From: CAZWKX01 sp964633975
GTDB lineage: Bacteria > Actinomycetota > Acidimicrobiia > Spongiisociales > UBA11373
Reading direction: 5' to 3'
Length of the DNA stretch: 64,000 nt
Assembly (NCBI GenBank): GCA_964633975.1
Contig: CAZWKX010000004.1
Coordinates: forward strand, 16,346-80,345
Shown here: in pieces, positions 26,261 to 34,479 of the stretch
How the letters are laid out: each line of letters opens with the position of its first letter
Numbering within the stretch: the first letter of the stretch is position 1
Notes under the pieces: generated by a model
What the model was told of the DNA's origin: nothing
What the model saw: only the letters and a program-made list of their open reading frames with translations
The model's database searches: none
Program-made: the position numbers and the translations under genes

Positions 26261-26692
26261 CTACTCCTCGTCCGGCCGTTGCCTCCAGCGTTTCAGCCGC
26301 GAGTGGTGCTCCTTCTCGCGCCGTCGGCGCCTGCGCCCCGCGGCCGATGGGCGGGTGGGCAGGCGCGGGTGCGGCTGCCGCAACGATTCGCTGAGCGTTG
26401 CGGCCAGACGACGCCGAGCCAGGCCGCGGTTGCGCCACTGCGACCGGGATTCATCGACAACGACGGTTATCACGCCATGTCGGAGACGGCCGCCCAACCG
26501 CTCGAGGAGCCGCCGGCGCACATCGTCGGGCAGTGAAGGGCTCCCGGCGATGTCGAGGCTGAGATCCACCCTTGTCGCCGAGCGGTTGGCGTGCTGCCCG
26601 CCCGGCCCGCCCGAGGTGTCGAACCGCCAGCGGAGCTCCCCCGGTGGGATGAGGAGATCCGGGGTGATGCGAATTCCATGATTTGCGGCCAC
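26261..26692 (-). CDS. arfB: ArfB (YaeJ)-type ribosome-rescue peptidyl-tRNA hydrolase
   Basis: The 143-residue protein has the GGQ motif in FDTSGGPGGQHANRSATRVD and a highly basic C-terminal tail rich in Arg/Lys (RRRRRREKEHHSRLKRWRQR) that in ArfB enters the empty mRNA channel. It releases nascent chains from stalled non-stop ribosomes. The start is taken at the GTG at 26692 (VAANHGIRITPD); longer frames upstream add unrelated hydrophobic residues. Confidence 0.88.
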   Translation of the reverse strand: MAANHGIRITPDLLIPPGELRWRFDTSGGPGGQHANRSATRVDLSLDIAGSPSLPDDVRRRLLERLGGRLRHGVITVVVDESRSQWRNRGLARRRLAATLSESLRQPHPRLPTRPSAAGRRRRRREKEHHSRLKRWRQRPDEE

Positions 26693-26786
26693 GGGCCGAG
26701 TGTACGGCGAGATCATTGGCGGAATCGGCGGCAGAGAGGGCAGCGGCGGCGGTATGTTATGGGAAGGAGAGACCGGGAGGACTTTC

Positions 26787-27020
26787 GTGGACGAGTTCAA
26801 GGCTTCACTCAAGAAGGCGCTGGACAAGACCAAGGCGCTCTCTAAGAGGACCAAGGAAAAGGCGGGACCGAAGGCCGAGAAGGCGTGGGACAAGACCAAA
26901 GATGTCGCCGGCAAGACCTGGGAAAAGACCAAGGAGGTCGCCGGGGAGGTCAAGGAGAAGGTCGACGAGAAGATGGAAGAGCGGCGGGAGCAGAAGGCCC
27001 CCGGGGAATCCGACGACTGA
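26787..27020 (+). CDS. Small LEA-like amphipathic Lys/Glu-rich protein
   Basis: The 77-residue product is made of 11-residue-like repeats (KAWDKTKDVAGKTWEKTKEV, then AGEVKEKVDEKMEE), with a high Lys/Glu/Ala content and no Cys. It is expected to be disordered or form amphipathic helices like LEA or YtxH-type stress proteins. The GTG at 26787 has a GGGAGG site six bases upstream; longer in-frame starts at 26700 lack one. A terminator hairpin follows. Confidence 0.65.
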   Translation: MDEFKASLKKALDKTKALSKRTKEKAGPKAEKAWDKTKDVAGKTWEKTKEVAGEVKEKVDEKMEERREQKAPGESDD

Positions 27021-27041
27021 GTAGTCCCGTCCCGAAACGCC

Positions 27042-27067
27042 CGAGGCCCGCGTCGACGCGGGCCTCG
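27042..27067 (+). terminator. Hairpin terminator after the LEA-like gene
   Basis: CGAGGCCCGCG (27042-27052), TCGA loop, CGCGGGCCTCG (27057-27067): a perfect 11-bp stem 21 bp after the stop codon. There is no T-run. Confidence 0.65.
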
Positions 27068-27086
27068 AACCGTGATGGGGCTACAG

Positions 27087-27240
27087 CTAGCCGGCGGCCG
27101 CCACCTGCTCGGGCGCTCCGACCAGAATGAAGTGGGGCACGGCGAGCAGCATCTTCAAAAACACGATGCCGGCGCCAGCCAGTCCCCAGCGCGGGTGCTC
27201 GTTGAGGCGATAGACGATGGCAGCTTGGTCTATCGGGTCC
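27087..27240 (-). pseudogene. Possible remnant of a small membrane-protein gene
   Basis: Read on the minus strand, one frame gives VYRLNEHPRWGLAGAGIVFL, then KMLLAVPHFILVG and a short tail to a TAG at 27087-27089. It has protein-like composition and the 'xxVPHF' helix seen in small DUF4389-like membrane proteins. No ATG, GTG or TTG precedes it before an in-frame stop near 27270. It looks like the 3' end of a decayed gene, or chance. Confidence 0.25.
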
Positions 27241-27298
27241 CCTTGTCGGCCTAGGCGTCGACCCTAGAGATGCGGCCTCCCGCCGGCCGTGGAGGCGC

Positions 27299-27679
27299 TC
27301 AGTCCCGCTTGCGCAGGTAGTCCTCGGACTCGTCGGCGATGTCTTGTCCGGCCTGCTCCAGCGCGTCGGGGACGTCGTTCGCTCGCAGGTTCCGCCAGTA
27401 GAGGCTGAGATAGGCGGGCACCAGGACCCCGGCATCTCCTCCGGCGTCCTCGATGTCGTCGGGGAGGTCACCCCTGGCACGGGCCTCTTCGACCTCCTTG
27501 ATGAGCCACTCCCGACAGGCCATCGCCTCGGGATCGTCGGCGGCGCAGCGGCGTTCGATCTCGGCAATCACGATGCTCCAGCCTTCTCCGGGGCTCAGAT
27601 CGTCGAAGCGCGCTTCGACCTCGTCGGCTATGGCGTCTATGAGTTCGTCGGGGCTGCGTGCCGGGATCTGGTCTGCCAC
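27299..27679 (-). CDS. Hypothetical acidic protein
   Basis: This 126-residue, strongly acidic, mostly helical protein (ELIDAIADEVEARFDDLSPG; ESEDYLRKRD at the end) has no signal peptide or membrane helix. Two Cys (RRCAADDPEAMACREW) lie 11 residues apart. I recognise no family. It sits just upstream, in the gene sense, of the possible remnant at 27087 and is oriented like the DUF1353 gene. Confidence 0.6.
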   Translation of the reverse strand: MADQIPARSPDELIDAIADEVEARFDDLSPGEGWSIVIAEIERRCAADDPEAMACREWLIKEVEEARARGDLPDDIEDAGGDAGVLVPAYLSLYWRNLRANDVPDALEQAGQDIADESEDYLRKRD

Positions 27680-27764
27680 AGCTGCGGTCTCTCCGATTTG
27701 CCGGGCTCACAACATATCCGACCGGCGGACGCTGGCCAAACGAATCGTGCCCAGGAGGGCTCGT

Positions 27765-28373
27765 CTATGCGCTCTCGGGCGGTGCCGCCGGCTCGTCGGG
27801 CGCCGGGTAGCCGGTGAAGGTGGGAGTCCAGTCGGGTCTTTGCCCCGCGAACGCTGCTGCGATGTACACGATGAGTTTCAGGATCCAGAACACGAAGAGG
27901 GAAGCCAGCACGATCAGAGATGCGGGAAGGACGAAGGGCAGTATGAGGGCAGAGATGGCGATGACGCCGAACATCTCCCCCCAGCCTCCCTCACTGATTC
28001 GAAAGAGCCCTCTTTTCCCCCAGCGGACCGCGGACCACATGATCCAGCGCCGGAGGAAGTCCACCCTCAGCTCCCGCATGGACCGGCGGAATATGCCGTC
28101 GGCGTCGGAGCGGTGAACGGGCTGCTGCAGCGTCGCTCCATTCCTGCAGAGGTAGTCGTGTAAGACCGCGGCCTTCGTGTAGCGCCCGTAACGGGGCACG
28201 AGCCACCAGAACGGTCGGGGCACCGAGGCGAAGTCGCTCTTGAACGTCGCAGGCACGGTGATCAGGTCGGTTCTTCCCTGATAGCGGAGCGGGGAGACGA
28301 GCTCCCACTCCTGCTTGAGCTGCCACTTCTCCTTGCTTATGTCCTTGACCACGAGCTCGTCGAGGAACGGCAC
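27765..28373 (-). CDS. DUF1353 family protein with C-terminal membrane helices
   Basis: The N-terminal DUF1353 domain shows ITVPATFKSDFASVPRPFWW, GRYTKAAVLHDYLCRNG and RSDADGIFRRSMRELRV. DUF1353 is common in phage-derived and bacterial proteins; its function is unknown. About 80 further residues include a paired hydrophobic segment (GVIAISALILPFVLPASLIV, then LASLFVFWIL) that anchors it in the membrane, followed by a proline-rich tail. The GTG start at 28373 precedes MPFLDELVV. Confidence 0.75.
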   Translation of the reverse strand: MPFLDELVVKDISKEKWQLKQEWELVSPLRYQGRTDLITVPATFKSDFASVPRPFWWLVPRYGRYTKAAVLHDYLCRNGATLQQPVHRSDADGIFRRSMRELRVDFLRRWIMWSAVRWGKRGLFRISEGGWGEMFGVIAISALILPFVLPASLIVLASLFVFWILKLIVYIAAAFAGQRPDWTPTFTGYPAPDEPAAPPESA

Positions 28374-28448
28374 GAGCGACTCCCTTGGCGCCTGTCACAA
28401 GCTACCACTCTGCAGGCGGCGCGGCCGATCCCTACCCTGGCGGTTCCT

Positions 28449-29231
28449 ATGCGGCCGTACCTGAGCCATGAGCACCCCATCCGTTTCGCCCACAGGGGCA
28501 GCCGAGTGTTGTGGCCGGAGAACACGATGGTTGCCTTTCAAGGCGCCGTCGATCTCGGATACCGGTACATCGAGACCGACGTCCATCTGAGCAGGGACGG
28601 GCGGGTCGTTTTGTTTCACGACGATGACCTCGACCGCCTCACCGATGGCGTGGGCAAGGTCTGGGAGTGGGATTGGCAGCACCTGAGGCAACTGGACGCC
28701 GCACATCATTTCGGCGCGGACCACGGATACCCGCTTCGGGGCAGGGATATCGGCATACCTCTCTTCGAGGATGTGGTGAACACGTTCCCGAACTGCCTCT
28801 TCAACCTCGATCTCAAGCAGTCGGGCATGGAGTATGCGCTCGCCGAGGATGTCGAGCGGCTGGGGGCCACCGACCGGGTGCTCATCGGGTCGTTTCACGG
28901 CTCACGCATCCGCCGTTTCCGCCGCGTTGCCGCTGGCCGGGTGGCTACCTCGGCCGGGCCGGCTGAGATTGCACGAGTCGTGGCCGCTTCACTGTTGGGA
29001 CGGGCGCCGGGCGCCGCCGACGCCCTGCAGGTGCCGCAGAAAGTGGGCCCGCTTGCCATGGCGGGCCGTCGATTTATTGCTGCGGCTCACCATGTCGGCA
29101 AACACGTGCACGTGTGGACGGTGAACGACACCGAGGACATGCACTACCTGCTCAACCTGGGGGTGGACGGCATCATGACGGATCGTCCCGACCTGCTCAA
29201 CGACGTGCTGGCGGAGCGAAACGGACGATGA
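28449..29231 (+). CDS. Glycerophosphodiester phosphodiesterase
   Basis: The 260-residue GDPD TIM barrel has FAHRGSRVLWPENTMVAF (HRG and EN), IETDVHLSRDG and LFHDDDLDRLTDG (catalytic His and metal ligands). LFNLDLKQ, HVWTVND and GVDGIMTDRPDLL close the barrel. There is no signal peptide, so it is probably cytoplasmic and cleaves glycerophosphodiesters to glycerol-3-phosphate and alcohol. It is divergent from the DUF1353 gene. Confidence 0.9.
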   Translation: MRPYLSHEHPIRFAHRGSRVLWPENTMVAFQGAVDLGYRYIETDVHLSRDGRVVLFHDDDLDRLTDGVGKVWEWDWQHLRQLDAAHHFGADHGYPLRGRDIGIPLFEDVVNTFPNCLFNLDLKQSGMEYALAEDVERLGATDRVLIGSFHGSRIRRFRRVAAGRVATSAGPAEIARVVAASLLGRAPGAADALQVPQKVGPLAMAGRRFIAAAHHVGKHVHVWTVNDTEDMHYLLNLGVDGIMTDRPDLLNDVLAERNGR

Positions 29232-29329
29232 GGCAGCGTGTCGCGGGCCTCGTGGCCGGTATGCGCGACCAGGGGTGGCCGGGCACTGCGGCGGGGTGAC
29301 GCCGGGTTCGGATGGGGAAGGCGTCGTGG

Positions 29330-29490
29330 TGGGGCGAGAGGGCGAACTTCGCCGCCGGAGCATGTGAATGCCGACTCGGTGTCGGGAAAGGCCGCGCCTA
29401 ACGTGCGTTTGCCCGCAGACGTTGCGGAATGAGCATGTGCCGGGGTCAGGACCCGGTGGGAAGAGCAACGGCCCGAAATTGGGCCGTTGC
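29330..29490 (+). ncRNA. Candidate structured RNA ending at an intrinsic terminator
   Basis: The gap between the glycerophosphodiesterase and macro genes has no coding frame but several adjacent hairpins on the + strand: GGCGA/TCGCC, CCGAC/GTCGG (loop TCGGT), AACGT..GCG/CGC..ACGTT, CCGGG/CCCGG and a final terminator stem. This spacing resembles a small RNA of about 160 nt. It matches no family I know. It is a prediction by eye without covariation. Confidence 0.25.
29465..29490. terminator. Bidirectional terminator between convergent genes
   Basis: GCAACGGCCC (29465-29474), loop GAAATT, GGGCCGTTGC (29481-29490), followed by CTTTGT on the + side and TCTTCC on the minus side. It is 31 bp from the macro-gene stop and suits both directions. 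Confidence 0.75.
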
Positions 29491-29520
29491 CTTTGTGGAT
29501 GCTCCCTGCTTTGCCAAGCA

Positions 29521-30072
29521 CTAGGCCAGTGCGGCCAGCCCGGCTCTGAACGCATCGGCGGCAGCGGCGTCGAAGCCGATCAGCCGGATCTCCTCGAGGC
29601 CTTCGTGCCGACGCGCCCAATCGGCGCAGGCGGCTGCGATGGTGGAGGTCGCGTCTCCCAGGGGGTAGCCGAAGATGCCGGCGGAGATTGCCGGAAGCGC
29701 CACCGTGTGGCAACCGGCCAAGGTGGCGGCGTCGAGCGCGGCCCAGGCCGCTTTCCTGAGGAGGCTCTCGTTGTCGCGATTCTGTCGATAGCGGGGTCCG
29801 GCTACATGGACCACGTAACGCGCCGGCATGGCTCCGGCCCCGGTGACCGCGGCCGTCCCCGGGGAGAGCGGCCCGTGGTCGGCGATCCAGCGGTCGGATT
29901 CCTCCTGGATCAAGGAGCCGCCGGCGTGGACGAGAGCCGCGGCCAGGCCTCCGTTGTGGCGCAAGTACTCGTTGGCGGCGTTGACCACGGCGTCGACTTG
30001 CTGGTCGGTGATGTCGGCCTGGAGGACGCGGATGAGAGTGGAGCCGATGGTGATCTCATCCATGAAGGCCAA
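29521..30072 (-). CDS. Macro-domain protein (ADP-ribose binding/deacylase)
   Basis: The 183-residue protein is a single macro domain: LQADITDQQVDAVVNAANEY, NGGLAAALVHAGG, VTGAGAMPARYVVHVAGP, PAISAGIFGYPLGDATS and a final DAFRAGL helix. MacroD-like enzymes remove ADP-ribose or hydrolyse O-acetyl-ADP-ribose. The NAAN and SAGIFGYP loops are intact, so activity is plausible. Starts at 30072 or 30063 are both possible. Confidence 0.9.
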   Translation of the reverse strand: MAFMDEITIGSTLIRVLQADITDQQVDAVVNAANEYLRHNGGLAAALVHAGGSLIQEESDRWIADHGPLSPGTAAVTGAGAMPARYVVHVAGPRYRQNRDNESLLRKAAWAALDAATLAGCHTVALPAISAGIFGYPLGDATSTIAAACADWARRHEGLEEIRLIGFDAAAADAFRAGLAALA

Positions 30073-30133
30073 GGTAATCGAGGATTCAGAGTTCAGAGTC
30101 GGTATGGCGCCTTCTGAAGTCTGGATTCTGTGC

Positions 30134-30153
30134 CTGCATTCTGTGCTTTACGA
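30134..30153. repeat. Copy 1 of a dispersed CTGCATTCTG-type repeat
   Basis: CTGCATTCTGTGCTTTACGA here differs from the copy at 53121-53140 at only three positions, all transitions. It overlaps the stop codon of the HAD gene and is flanked by TTCAGAG/TTCTG echoes (30083-30140). Confidence 0.5.
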
Positions 30154-30942
30154 GCGCCTCTGCTCTCTTCGGGCCCTGCGCATCATCACCCACAACACCA
30201 CGGTCAGCGCCATCGTTGTGAGCGCGGCTCCCGAGATGATCGGCACCGGGCGGGCCAGGCGTTCGCCAATGGTCACTTGGCGTTTGAACTCGAGAACGGG
30301 CCAGCCCCGTTGCTCGGCCACCTGGCGCAGGTCCTTGTCCGGGTTCACCGCGTGAGGGTGGCCCACTTCCTCCAGTAGGGGCAGGTCGGTTATCGAGTCC
30401 GAGTAGGCGAAGGAGCCCTCCAGGGAAATGCCTTCGTCATCGGCCAGGCGGCGCACCTCCTTGGCCTTGGATTCCCCGTAGGCGTACAGCTCGATGCGGC
30501 CGGTGTAGCGGTCCTGCTCATCGACCTCGGCTCGAGTGGCGATGATCTCGTCGACCCCGATGTAGCGGGCCAGGGGCCGCACCACCTCTTCAGGGCTGGC
30601 CGACACGATGATGACGCGACGTCCCGCCTTCATGTGATCGTCGATGAGGAATAGGGCCTCGGCGAAGACGATCGGGGCGACGACCTCGTCCAGGGCGTTT
30701 TCGACGAGGTCCTCTACCTCGCTGCGCTGCCAGCCCTTCGTGAGCGTGAGCACCGCCTTCCGGATGCGCTCCGCGGTGCTGTGGTTGGCCCCGAACAGCG
30801 AGTAGTAGATCTGGCCCACTGCGGCGCGCAACATCGTGCGCCGGCCCAGCAAGCCTGCCTTCACCATCTTGCCGGTGAACGCAAGGACTGCGGACTTGGC
30901 GACGACGGTTTTGTCGAGGTCGAAGAACGCGGCCTCTGACAC
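30148..30942 (-). CDS. HAD-IB family hydrolase with C-terminal membrane helix
   Basis: This 264-residue SerB-like HAD hydrolase has motif I AFFDLDKTVVAKSAV, motif II VIIVSASPEE, a Lys in GESKAKEVRRLAD and motif III FAYSDSITDLPLLEEVGHPH. A C-terminal transmembrane helix (SGAALTTMALTVVLWVM) follows and ends in Arg-rich residues. Phosphatase activity on a small substrate is expected. It is divergent from the Tad pilus cluster, an arrangement seen in many actinobacteria. Confidence 0.87.
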   Translation of the reverse strand: MSEAAFFDLDKTVVAKSAVLAFTGKMVKAGLLGRRTMLRAAVGQIYYSLFGANHSTAERIRKAVLTLTKGWQRSEVEDLVENALDEVVAPIVFAEALFLIDDHMKAGRRVIIVSASPEEVVRPLARYIGVDEIIATRAEVDEQDRYTGRIELYAYGESKAKEVRRLADDEGISLEGSFAYSDSITDLPLLEEVGHPHAVNPDKDLRQVAEQRGWPVLEFKRQVTIGERLARPVPIISGAALTTMALTVVLWVMMRRARREQRRS

Positions 30943-31022
30943 GAATGGGGATTGTAGGTGGCAACCCTCTTGAGACCGGGCCTTGGGGGTCGTACCTTGC
31001 CGGTGCCGACGATCGAGGTCCC

Positions 31023-31595
31023 ATGCCGGCTTTGGCCACCTGGACGCCGGAGGACGGACTACTAGGAGCGCTGGCGCCCCTGGGCTTGGCCGCTGCGGCC
31101 GGCAGGTCGGCGCTTCTGGTCGATCTCGATCCTGCCGGTCCTCGCTATCCGGGAGCCGGATCGCTGGCCCAGCTCGTCGCCGAAGGTCCCCGCCGAGCCG
31201 ACATCGTGCCCGAGCGCCGTGGCATCGCCGTCCTGCGTAACGGCGGGGTCACCGTTGCCGAGGCTGCGGAAGTCGTGGAGGCCCTGCTCGGTGGGTGGAG
31301 TCGGGTGGTGCTGCGCTTGCCGCCCCGGCCCGGACCCGAGACAGCGTTCTCGGTGCCGGTGGTGCCGGTGGTGCCGGTGCGGCTGCTCGTTCCTGGCGGC
31401 ATCTTCGAGATCGCCGCGGGACCGGGCGTGTTCCAGTCGACGCCGATCAGGATGCCCCTTCCGGAGGACGGTGTGCGTCTTCCGCGGCCTTCGACGGGCA
31501 CGGTCCGGTCGCTGCTCACCGGGCGCCTTCCCGCGCCGGCAGATCGCTGGCTGGCGGCCTGGCGACGGGTATGGAGGCTGCCGTGGGGGCTCTAG
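31023..31595 (+). CDS. TadZ/CpaE-like protein lacking a P-loop (tentative)
   Basis: The 190-residue protein starts the Tad cluster, where TadZ/CpaE (a ParA-like localiser) or the 'septum site determining' homologue usually sits. It shows a ParA-like strand, SALLVDLDPAGPRYPG, but no Walker A motif and little else conserved. The start is the ATG at 31023. The tadA start lies inside its 3' end, so the two are coupled. Its role as a degenerate localiser is inferred from position. Confidence 0.45.
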   Translation: MPALATWTPEDGLLGALAPLGLAAAAGRSALLVDLDPAGPRYPGAGSLAQLVAEGPRRADIVPERRGIAVLRNGGVTVAEAAEVVEALLGGWSRVVLRLPPRPGPETAFSVPVVPVVPVRLLVPGGIFEIAAGPGVFQSTPIRMPLPEDGVRLPRPSTGTVRSLLTGRLPAPADRWLAAWRRVWRLPWGL

Positions 31596-32647
31596 AGAGG
31601 GTGGTCGAGCGCCTCGTCGCCTCGTCGGTGCCGCTACGGCGCGCCGATGTGGCCAGGGCCGCGCTGCGTATCGCTGCCGAGGAGGCACCTCTCGATGCGC
31701 GGCGGGTGGCTGCCGATGCCGTGGATGCGCTGGTTGGGCTCGGGCCCCTGGAGCCGTTGCTCGCCGATCCCGCGGTCAGCGACGTTCTGGTAAACGCTCC
31801 GCACGATGTGTGGGTGGAGCGGAATGGACGTTTGGAGCGGGCGCCCGTGGCCTTTCCCGATGCGGCCGCGGTGGTGGCGGCCGTGGAGCGGGCCATCGCG
31901 CCGCTGGGCCTTCGCCTCGACCGGGCCTCGCCCGCCGTCGACGCCCGCCTTGTCGACGGGTCTCGCCTCCATGCCGCCATCCCGCCCGCGTCGCCCGATG
32001 GCCCGGTGCTGGCCATCCGACGCTTCACCCAGGCGGTGCCCGACCTGGAGGCGCTCGTCGAGGCCGGCTCACTCCGACCCGAGGGGGCCCGCATACTCTC
32101 CGACACGGTGGCTGGCCGACGCAACCTGCTGGTGAGCGGCGGGACCGGATCGGGCAAGACCACCCTGCTCAATGTGCTCTCTAGAGAGATTCCCGAGTGG
32201 GAGCGAGTGGTTACCATCGAGGACTCGGCTGAGCTGGGCGTCTCCGGGCACGTGGTCCGGCTGGAGGCCCGGCCGCCCAACGCCGAGGGGGCGGGGGAGA
32301 TAACGCTGCGCACTCTCGTTCGCCATGCGCTCCGCATGCGGCCGGATCGCATCATCGTCGGAGAGGTCCGTGGACCCGAGGCGCTCGACCTCATCCAGGC
32401 GATGAGCACGGGCCACAGCGGATCGATGGGGACGGTGCACGCCAACGGGCCCGCCGAGGCACTGTGGAGGCTGGAGACGCTTGCTCTGTCGGGAGAGCAG
32501 CGCCCGGCTCCGGATGCGGTCAGAAGGCAGCTGCTCGGTGCCGTGGATGTGATCGTGCACATGGCGCGTCGCGCAAGCCTTCGCGTCGTGGCGGTCGTGT
32601 CCGAGGTCGAGGGCACGGAGCTGCGGGAGGTCTATCGATGTTTGTAG
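31571..32647 (+). CDS. tadA: TadA/CpaF-type pilus assembly ATPase
   Basis: This 358-residue secretion ATPase has Walker A GGTGSGKTT (residues 190-198), the Asp box TIEDSAEL, Walker B RMRPDRIIVGEVRGPEALDL and the His box STGHSGSMGTVHAN. It powers assembly of Flp/Tad pili from the cytoplasmic face. It overlaps the upstream gene by 25 bp and the downstream tadB by 10 bp. Confidence 0.92.
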   Translation: MEAAVGALERVVERLVASSVPLRRADVARAALRIAAEEAPLDARRVAADAVDALVGLGPLEPLLADPAVSDVLVNAPHDVWVERNGRLERAPVAFPDAAAVVAAVERAIAPLGLRLDRASPAVDARLVDGSRLHAAIPPASPDGPVLAIRRFTQAVPDLEALVEAGSLRPEGARILSDTVAGRRNLLVSGGTGSGKTTLLNVLSREIPEWERVVTIEDSAELGVSGHVVRLEARPPNAEGAGEITLRTLVRHALRMRPDRIIVGEVRGPEALDLIQAMSTGHSGSMGTVHANGPAEALWRLETLALSGEQRPAPDAVRRQLLGAVDVIVHMARRASLRVVAVVSEVEGTELREVYRCL

Positions 32648-33312
32648 CCGGCTCCGCCGCCGTCGCCCTGGCCCTGGGTGCGCCGCCGCTCGTCGTTCTT
32701 CTGAGTGTCCTGGCGGTGTGGCAGCCGGTCTGGTTCGGGGCCCTCGCCTTGTTCCTGGGGGTGCTGGCGGCGCGCCGCCGCCGGGCCCGCTCTCCGGGTC
32801 CGGACATCGAGGCGGACTTTCTGCGCGGCCTGGCCGCGGAGCTCGAGGCCGGCGCCTCATTACGGTCAGGGGTCGTGTCCGCGACATTGAGAGTCCCATC
32901 TCTCGGCCTCGGCGCCGCGGCTCGGCTGGCGGCAGCAGGCATGCCGGCGGGCCGTGTGGGGGCACATATCAGCTCGGCGCTTCCGGTCAACGGGCGCCTG
33001 GTGGCCGCAGCCTTCAGGCTTGCCGCGGCGAGTGGGGGGCGCGTGGCAGCTCTGATGCAGTCGCTGGCGGTCCGCGCCGCCGAAGTCGGAAGGCTCCGAC
33101 GCGAGGAAGCAGCTATGACGGCACAGGCACGGGCGTCGGCGTGGCTGGTCGGCGGCACGCCGCTTCTGCTGTTGATCGGCCTCCTGGTGACCGGGAGGGC
33201 CGGCCGCCTGTTTTCCGACCCGGCCGGGCCGGTAGTTCTGGGGGTTGGGCTGGCCTTTGAGGCGCTGGGAGCAGCCGTGGTGTGGGCGATGCTGCGGCGG
33301 GCACGCCGATGA
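32638..33312 (+). CDS. tadB: TadB-type pilus inner-membrane platform protein
   Basis: The 224-residue protein has an N-terminal pair of hydrophobic helices, a T2SSF-like cytoplasmic domain (AELEAGASLRSGVVSATLRV; LAAASGGRVAALMQSLAVRA) and two C-terminal helices. It should form the membrane platform with TadC. The start is the ATG at 32638, overlapping the tadA end; the stop overlaps the tadC start (ATGA). Confidence 0.8.
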   Translation: MFVAGSAAVALALGAPPLVVLLSVLAVWQPVWFGALALFLGVLAARRRRARSPGPDIEADFLRGLAAELEAGASLRSGVVSATLRVPSLGLGAAARLAAAGMPAGRVGAHISSALPVNGRLVAAAFRLAAASGGRVAALMQSLAVRAAEVGRLRREEAAMTAQARASAWLVGGTPLLLLIGLLVTGRAGRLFSDPAGPVVLGVGLAFEALGAAVVWAMLRRARR

Positions 33313-33938
33313 GCGTGACGACGGCGGCACTCTTGGGCATCGGCGTCGCCGCCGCGCTGGGTGCCCGGCATCGCCGGTGGCTTGCCGACTCCGCCGGAGC
33401 GGTGGCTTTCCTCAGCGGGGCCGTTCCACTGCTCGGCATCGCAGCTGCTGCGTCGGTGGCGGTTGTCCATCAGGCTCGCCGGCTGCGATCTCGACGGCTG
33501 TCATCGGAGGCCGCCGAGGCCGATGTCGTCATGTTTGCCGATCTCCTCGCCCTCGGCCTGGGCGCGGGGCTCGGGCTGCCTCTCGCATTCGAGGAGGCCG
33601 GTCGTGAGCTGGCTCCGGGACTCGCCGCCGAGGTGATCCGGGTTCGCCGAGCCATGGATCAGCTCGGTGTGTCGGTGGCGCTGGCCACAGCCGAAGGCCG
33701 GGCAGAGCGTCTGTACAGGATCACCGGGCGCGCCGCGGCCACTGGAGCGCCGCTCCTATCCGCCGTTGAGGCTTTCGCCTCCGAGCGGCGCCACGCCGAG
33801 CACATGCGGCGACTTGAGGCGGCCCGCCGGCTGCCGGTGCGCCTCCTGCTGCCCCTTGCCCTGCTGATCCTTCCCGGGTTTGTGGTCTTGGCCGTTGGCC
33901 CCGCTCTCCTGGAATCGCTGGCGCGCCTCGACATCTGA
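33309..33938 (+). CDS. tadC: TadC-type pilus inner-membrane platform protein
   Basis: This 209-residue protein contains a T2SSF domain: ADVVMFADLLALGLGAGLGL, PLAFEEAGRELAPGL, then a second helix pair and a C-terminal segment, LPVRLLLPLALLILPGFVVL. It partners TadB. Coupled to tadB by ATGA; the pilin gene begins 14 bp after its stop. Confidence 0.82.
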   Translation: MSVTTAALLGIGVAAALGARHRRWLADSAGAVAFLSGAVPLLGIAAAASVAVVHQARRLRSRRLSSEAAEADVVMFADLLALGLGAGLGLPLAFEEAGRELAPGLAAEVIRVRRAMDQLGVSVALATAEGRAERLYRITGRAAATGAPLLSAVEAFASERRHAEHMRRLEAARRLPVRLLLPLALLILPGFVVLAVGPALLESLARLDI

Positions 33939-33952
33939 GCAAAGGAGCAAAC

Positions 33953-34123
33953 ATGTCCCGAAACGAATCCGGCCAGGCGACCGCCGAGTACGCCCTCGTC
34001 ATCGTGGCCGCGGCCATCATCGCTCTGGCCCTGATCGTGTGGGCTTCGTCGAGCGGGGCGCTGGCCGACTTCTTCGAGGCGGTCATGAGCCGGGTCCGGG
34101 GCATCGTGTCCGGCGGCCAGTGA
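33953..34123 (+). CDS. Flp/DUF4244-type type IVb pilin
   Basis: A 56-residue prepilin too short for a usual gene finder. It has a short leader MSRNESG, a processing site after Gly with Glu at +5 of the mature chain (QATAEYALVIVAAAIIALAL) and one hydrophobic helix followed by about 20 polar residues. It has a clear AAAGGAG ribosome site. It is the pilus subunit of the adjacent Tad machine; the prepilin peptidase is not in the window. The stop overlaps the next gene's GTG. Confidence 0.85.
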   Translation: MSRNESGQATAEYALVIVAAAIIALALIVWASSSGALADFFEAVMSRVRGIVSGGQ

Positions 34124-34479
34124 ATCGGGGGAGCGCCGTGGTCGAGTTCGCCCTCGTGCTGCCTCTGGTGCTGTTGGTCCTGCTCGGGGCGGTGGAAGTT
34201 GCACTGGTGGCGCGCACCCAGCTTGAGGTGAGCCAGGCGGCTCGTGAGGGCGCTCGGGAGGCGGCGGTGAGCCCCGATCCGGAAGCGGCGGTGGAGGCGG
34301 TGCACCGTTTCCTCGGCGACGATCTGGGGAGCCGGGCTCGTGTAGCGGTTCGGCGCGACCACCTGGTGGGGGGACGGGCCGAAGTCGTGGTGCACGTGAG
34401 GCACCGGGTCGCCGCTTTCCTCTTCGGGGGCTGGACGGTCCAGCTCGAGGGCCGGTCTTCGATGCGGGTGGAGCAGTGA
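34120..34479 (+). CDS. TadE-like pseudopilin
   Basis: The 119-residue protein shows the TadE signature at the N terminus: SAVVEFALVLPLVLLVLLGA, then VEVALVARTQLEVSQAAREG, and an extracellular beta-rich remainder. TadE/F pseudopilins are processed like Flp and help form the pilus. The GTG start overlaps the pilin stop (GTGA). Confidence 0.82.
   Translation: MNRGSAVVEFALVLPLVLLVLLGAVEVALVARTQLEVSQAAREGAREAAVSPDPEAAVEAVHRFLGDDLGSRARVAVRRDHLVGGRAEVVVHVRHRVAAFLFGGWTVQLEGRSSMRVEQ

Noticed and set aside
29395..29490. SRP RNA (ffs) candidate
   Set aside because: It has GGTCAGG-like bases but no GNRA-type loop and no AGCAG partner strand, both required for helix 8.
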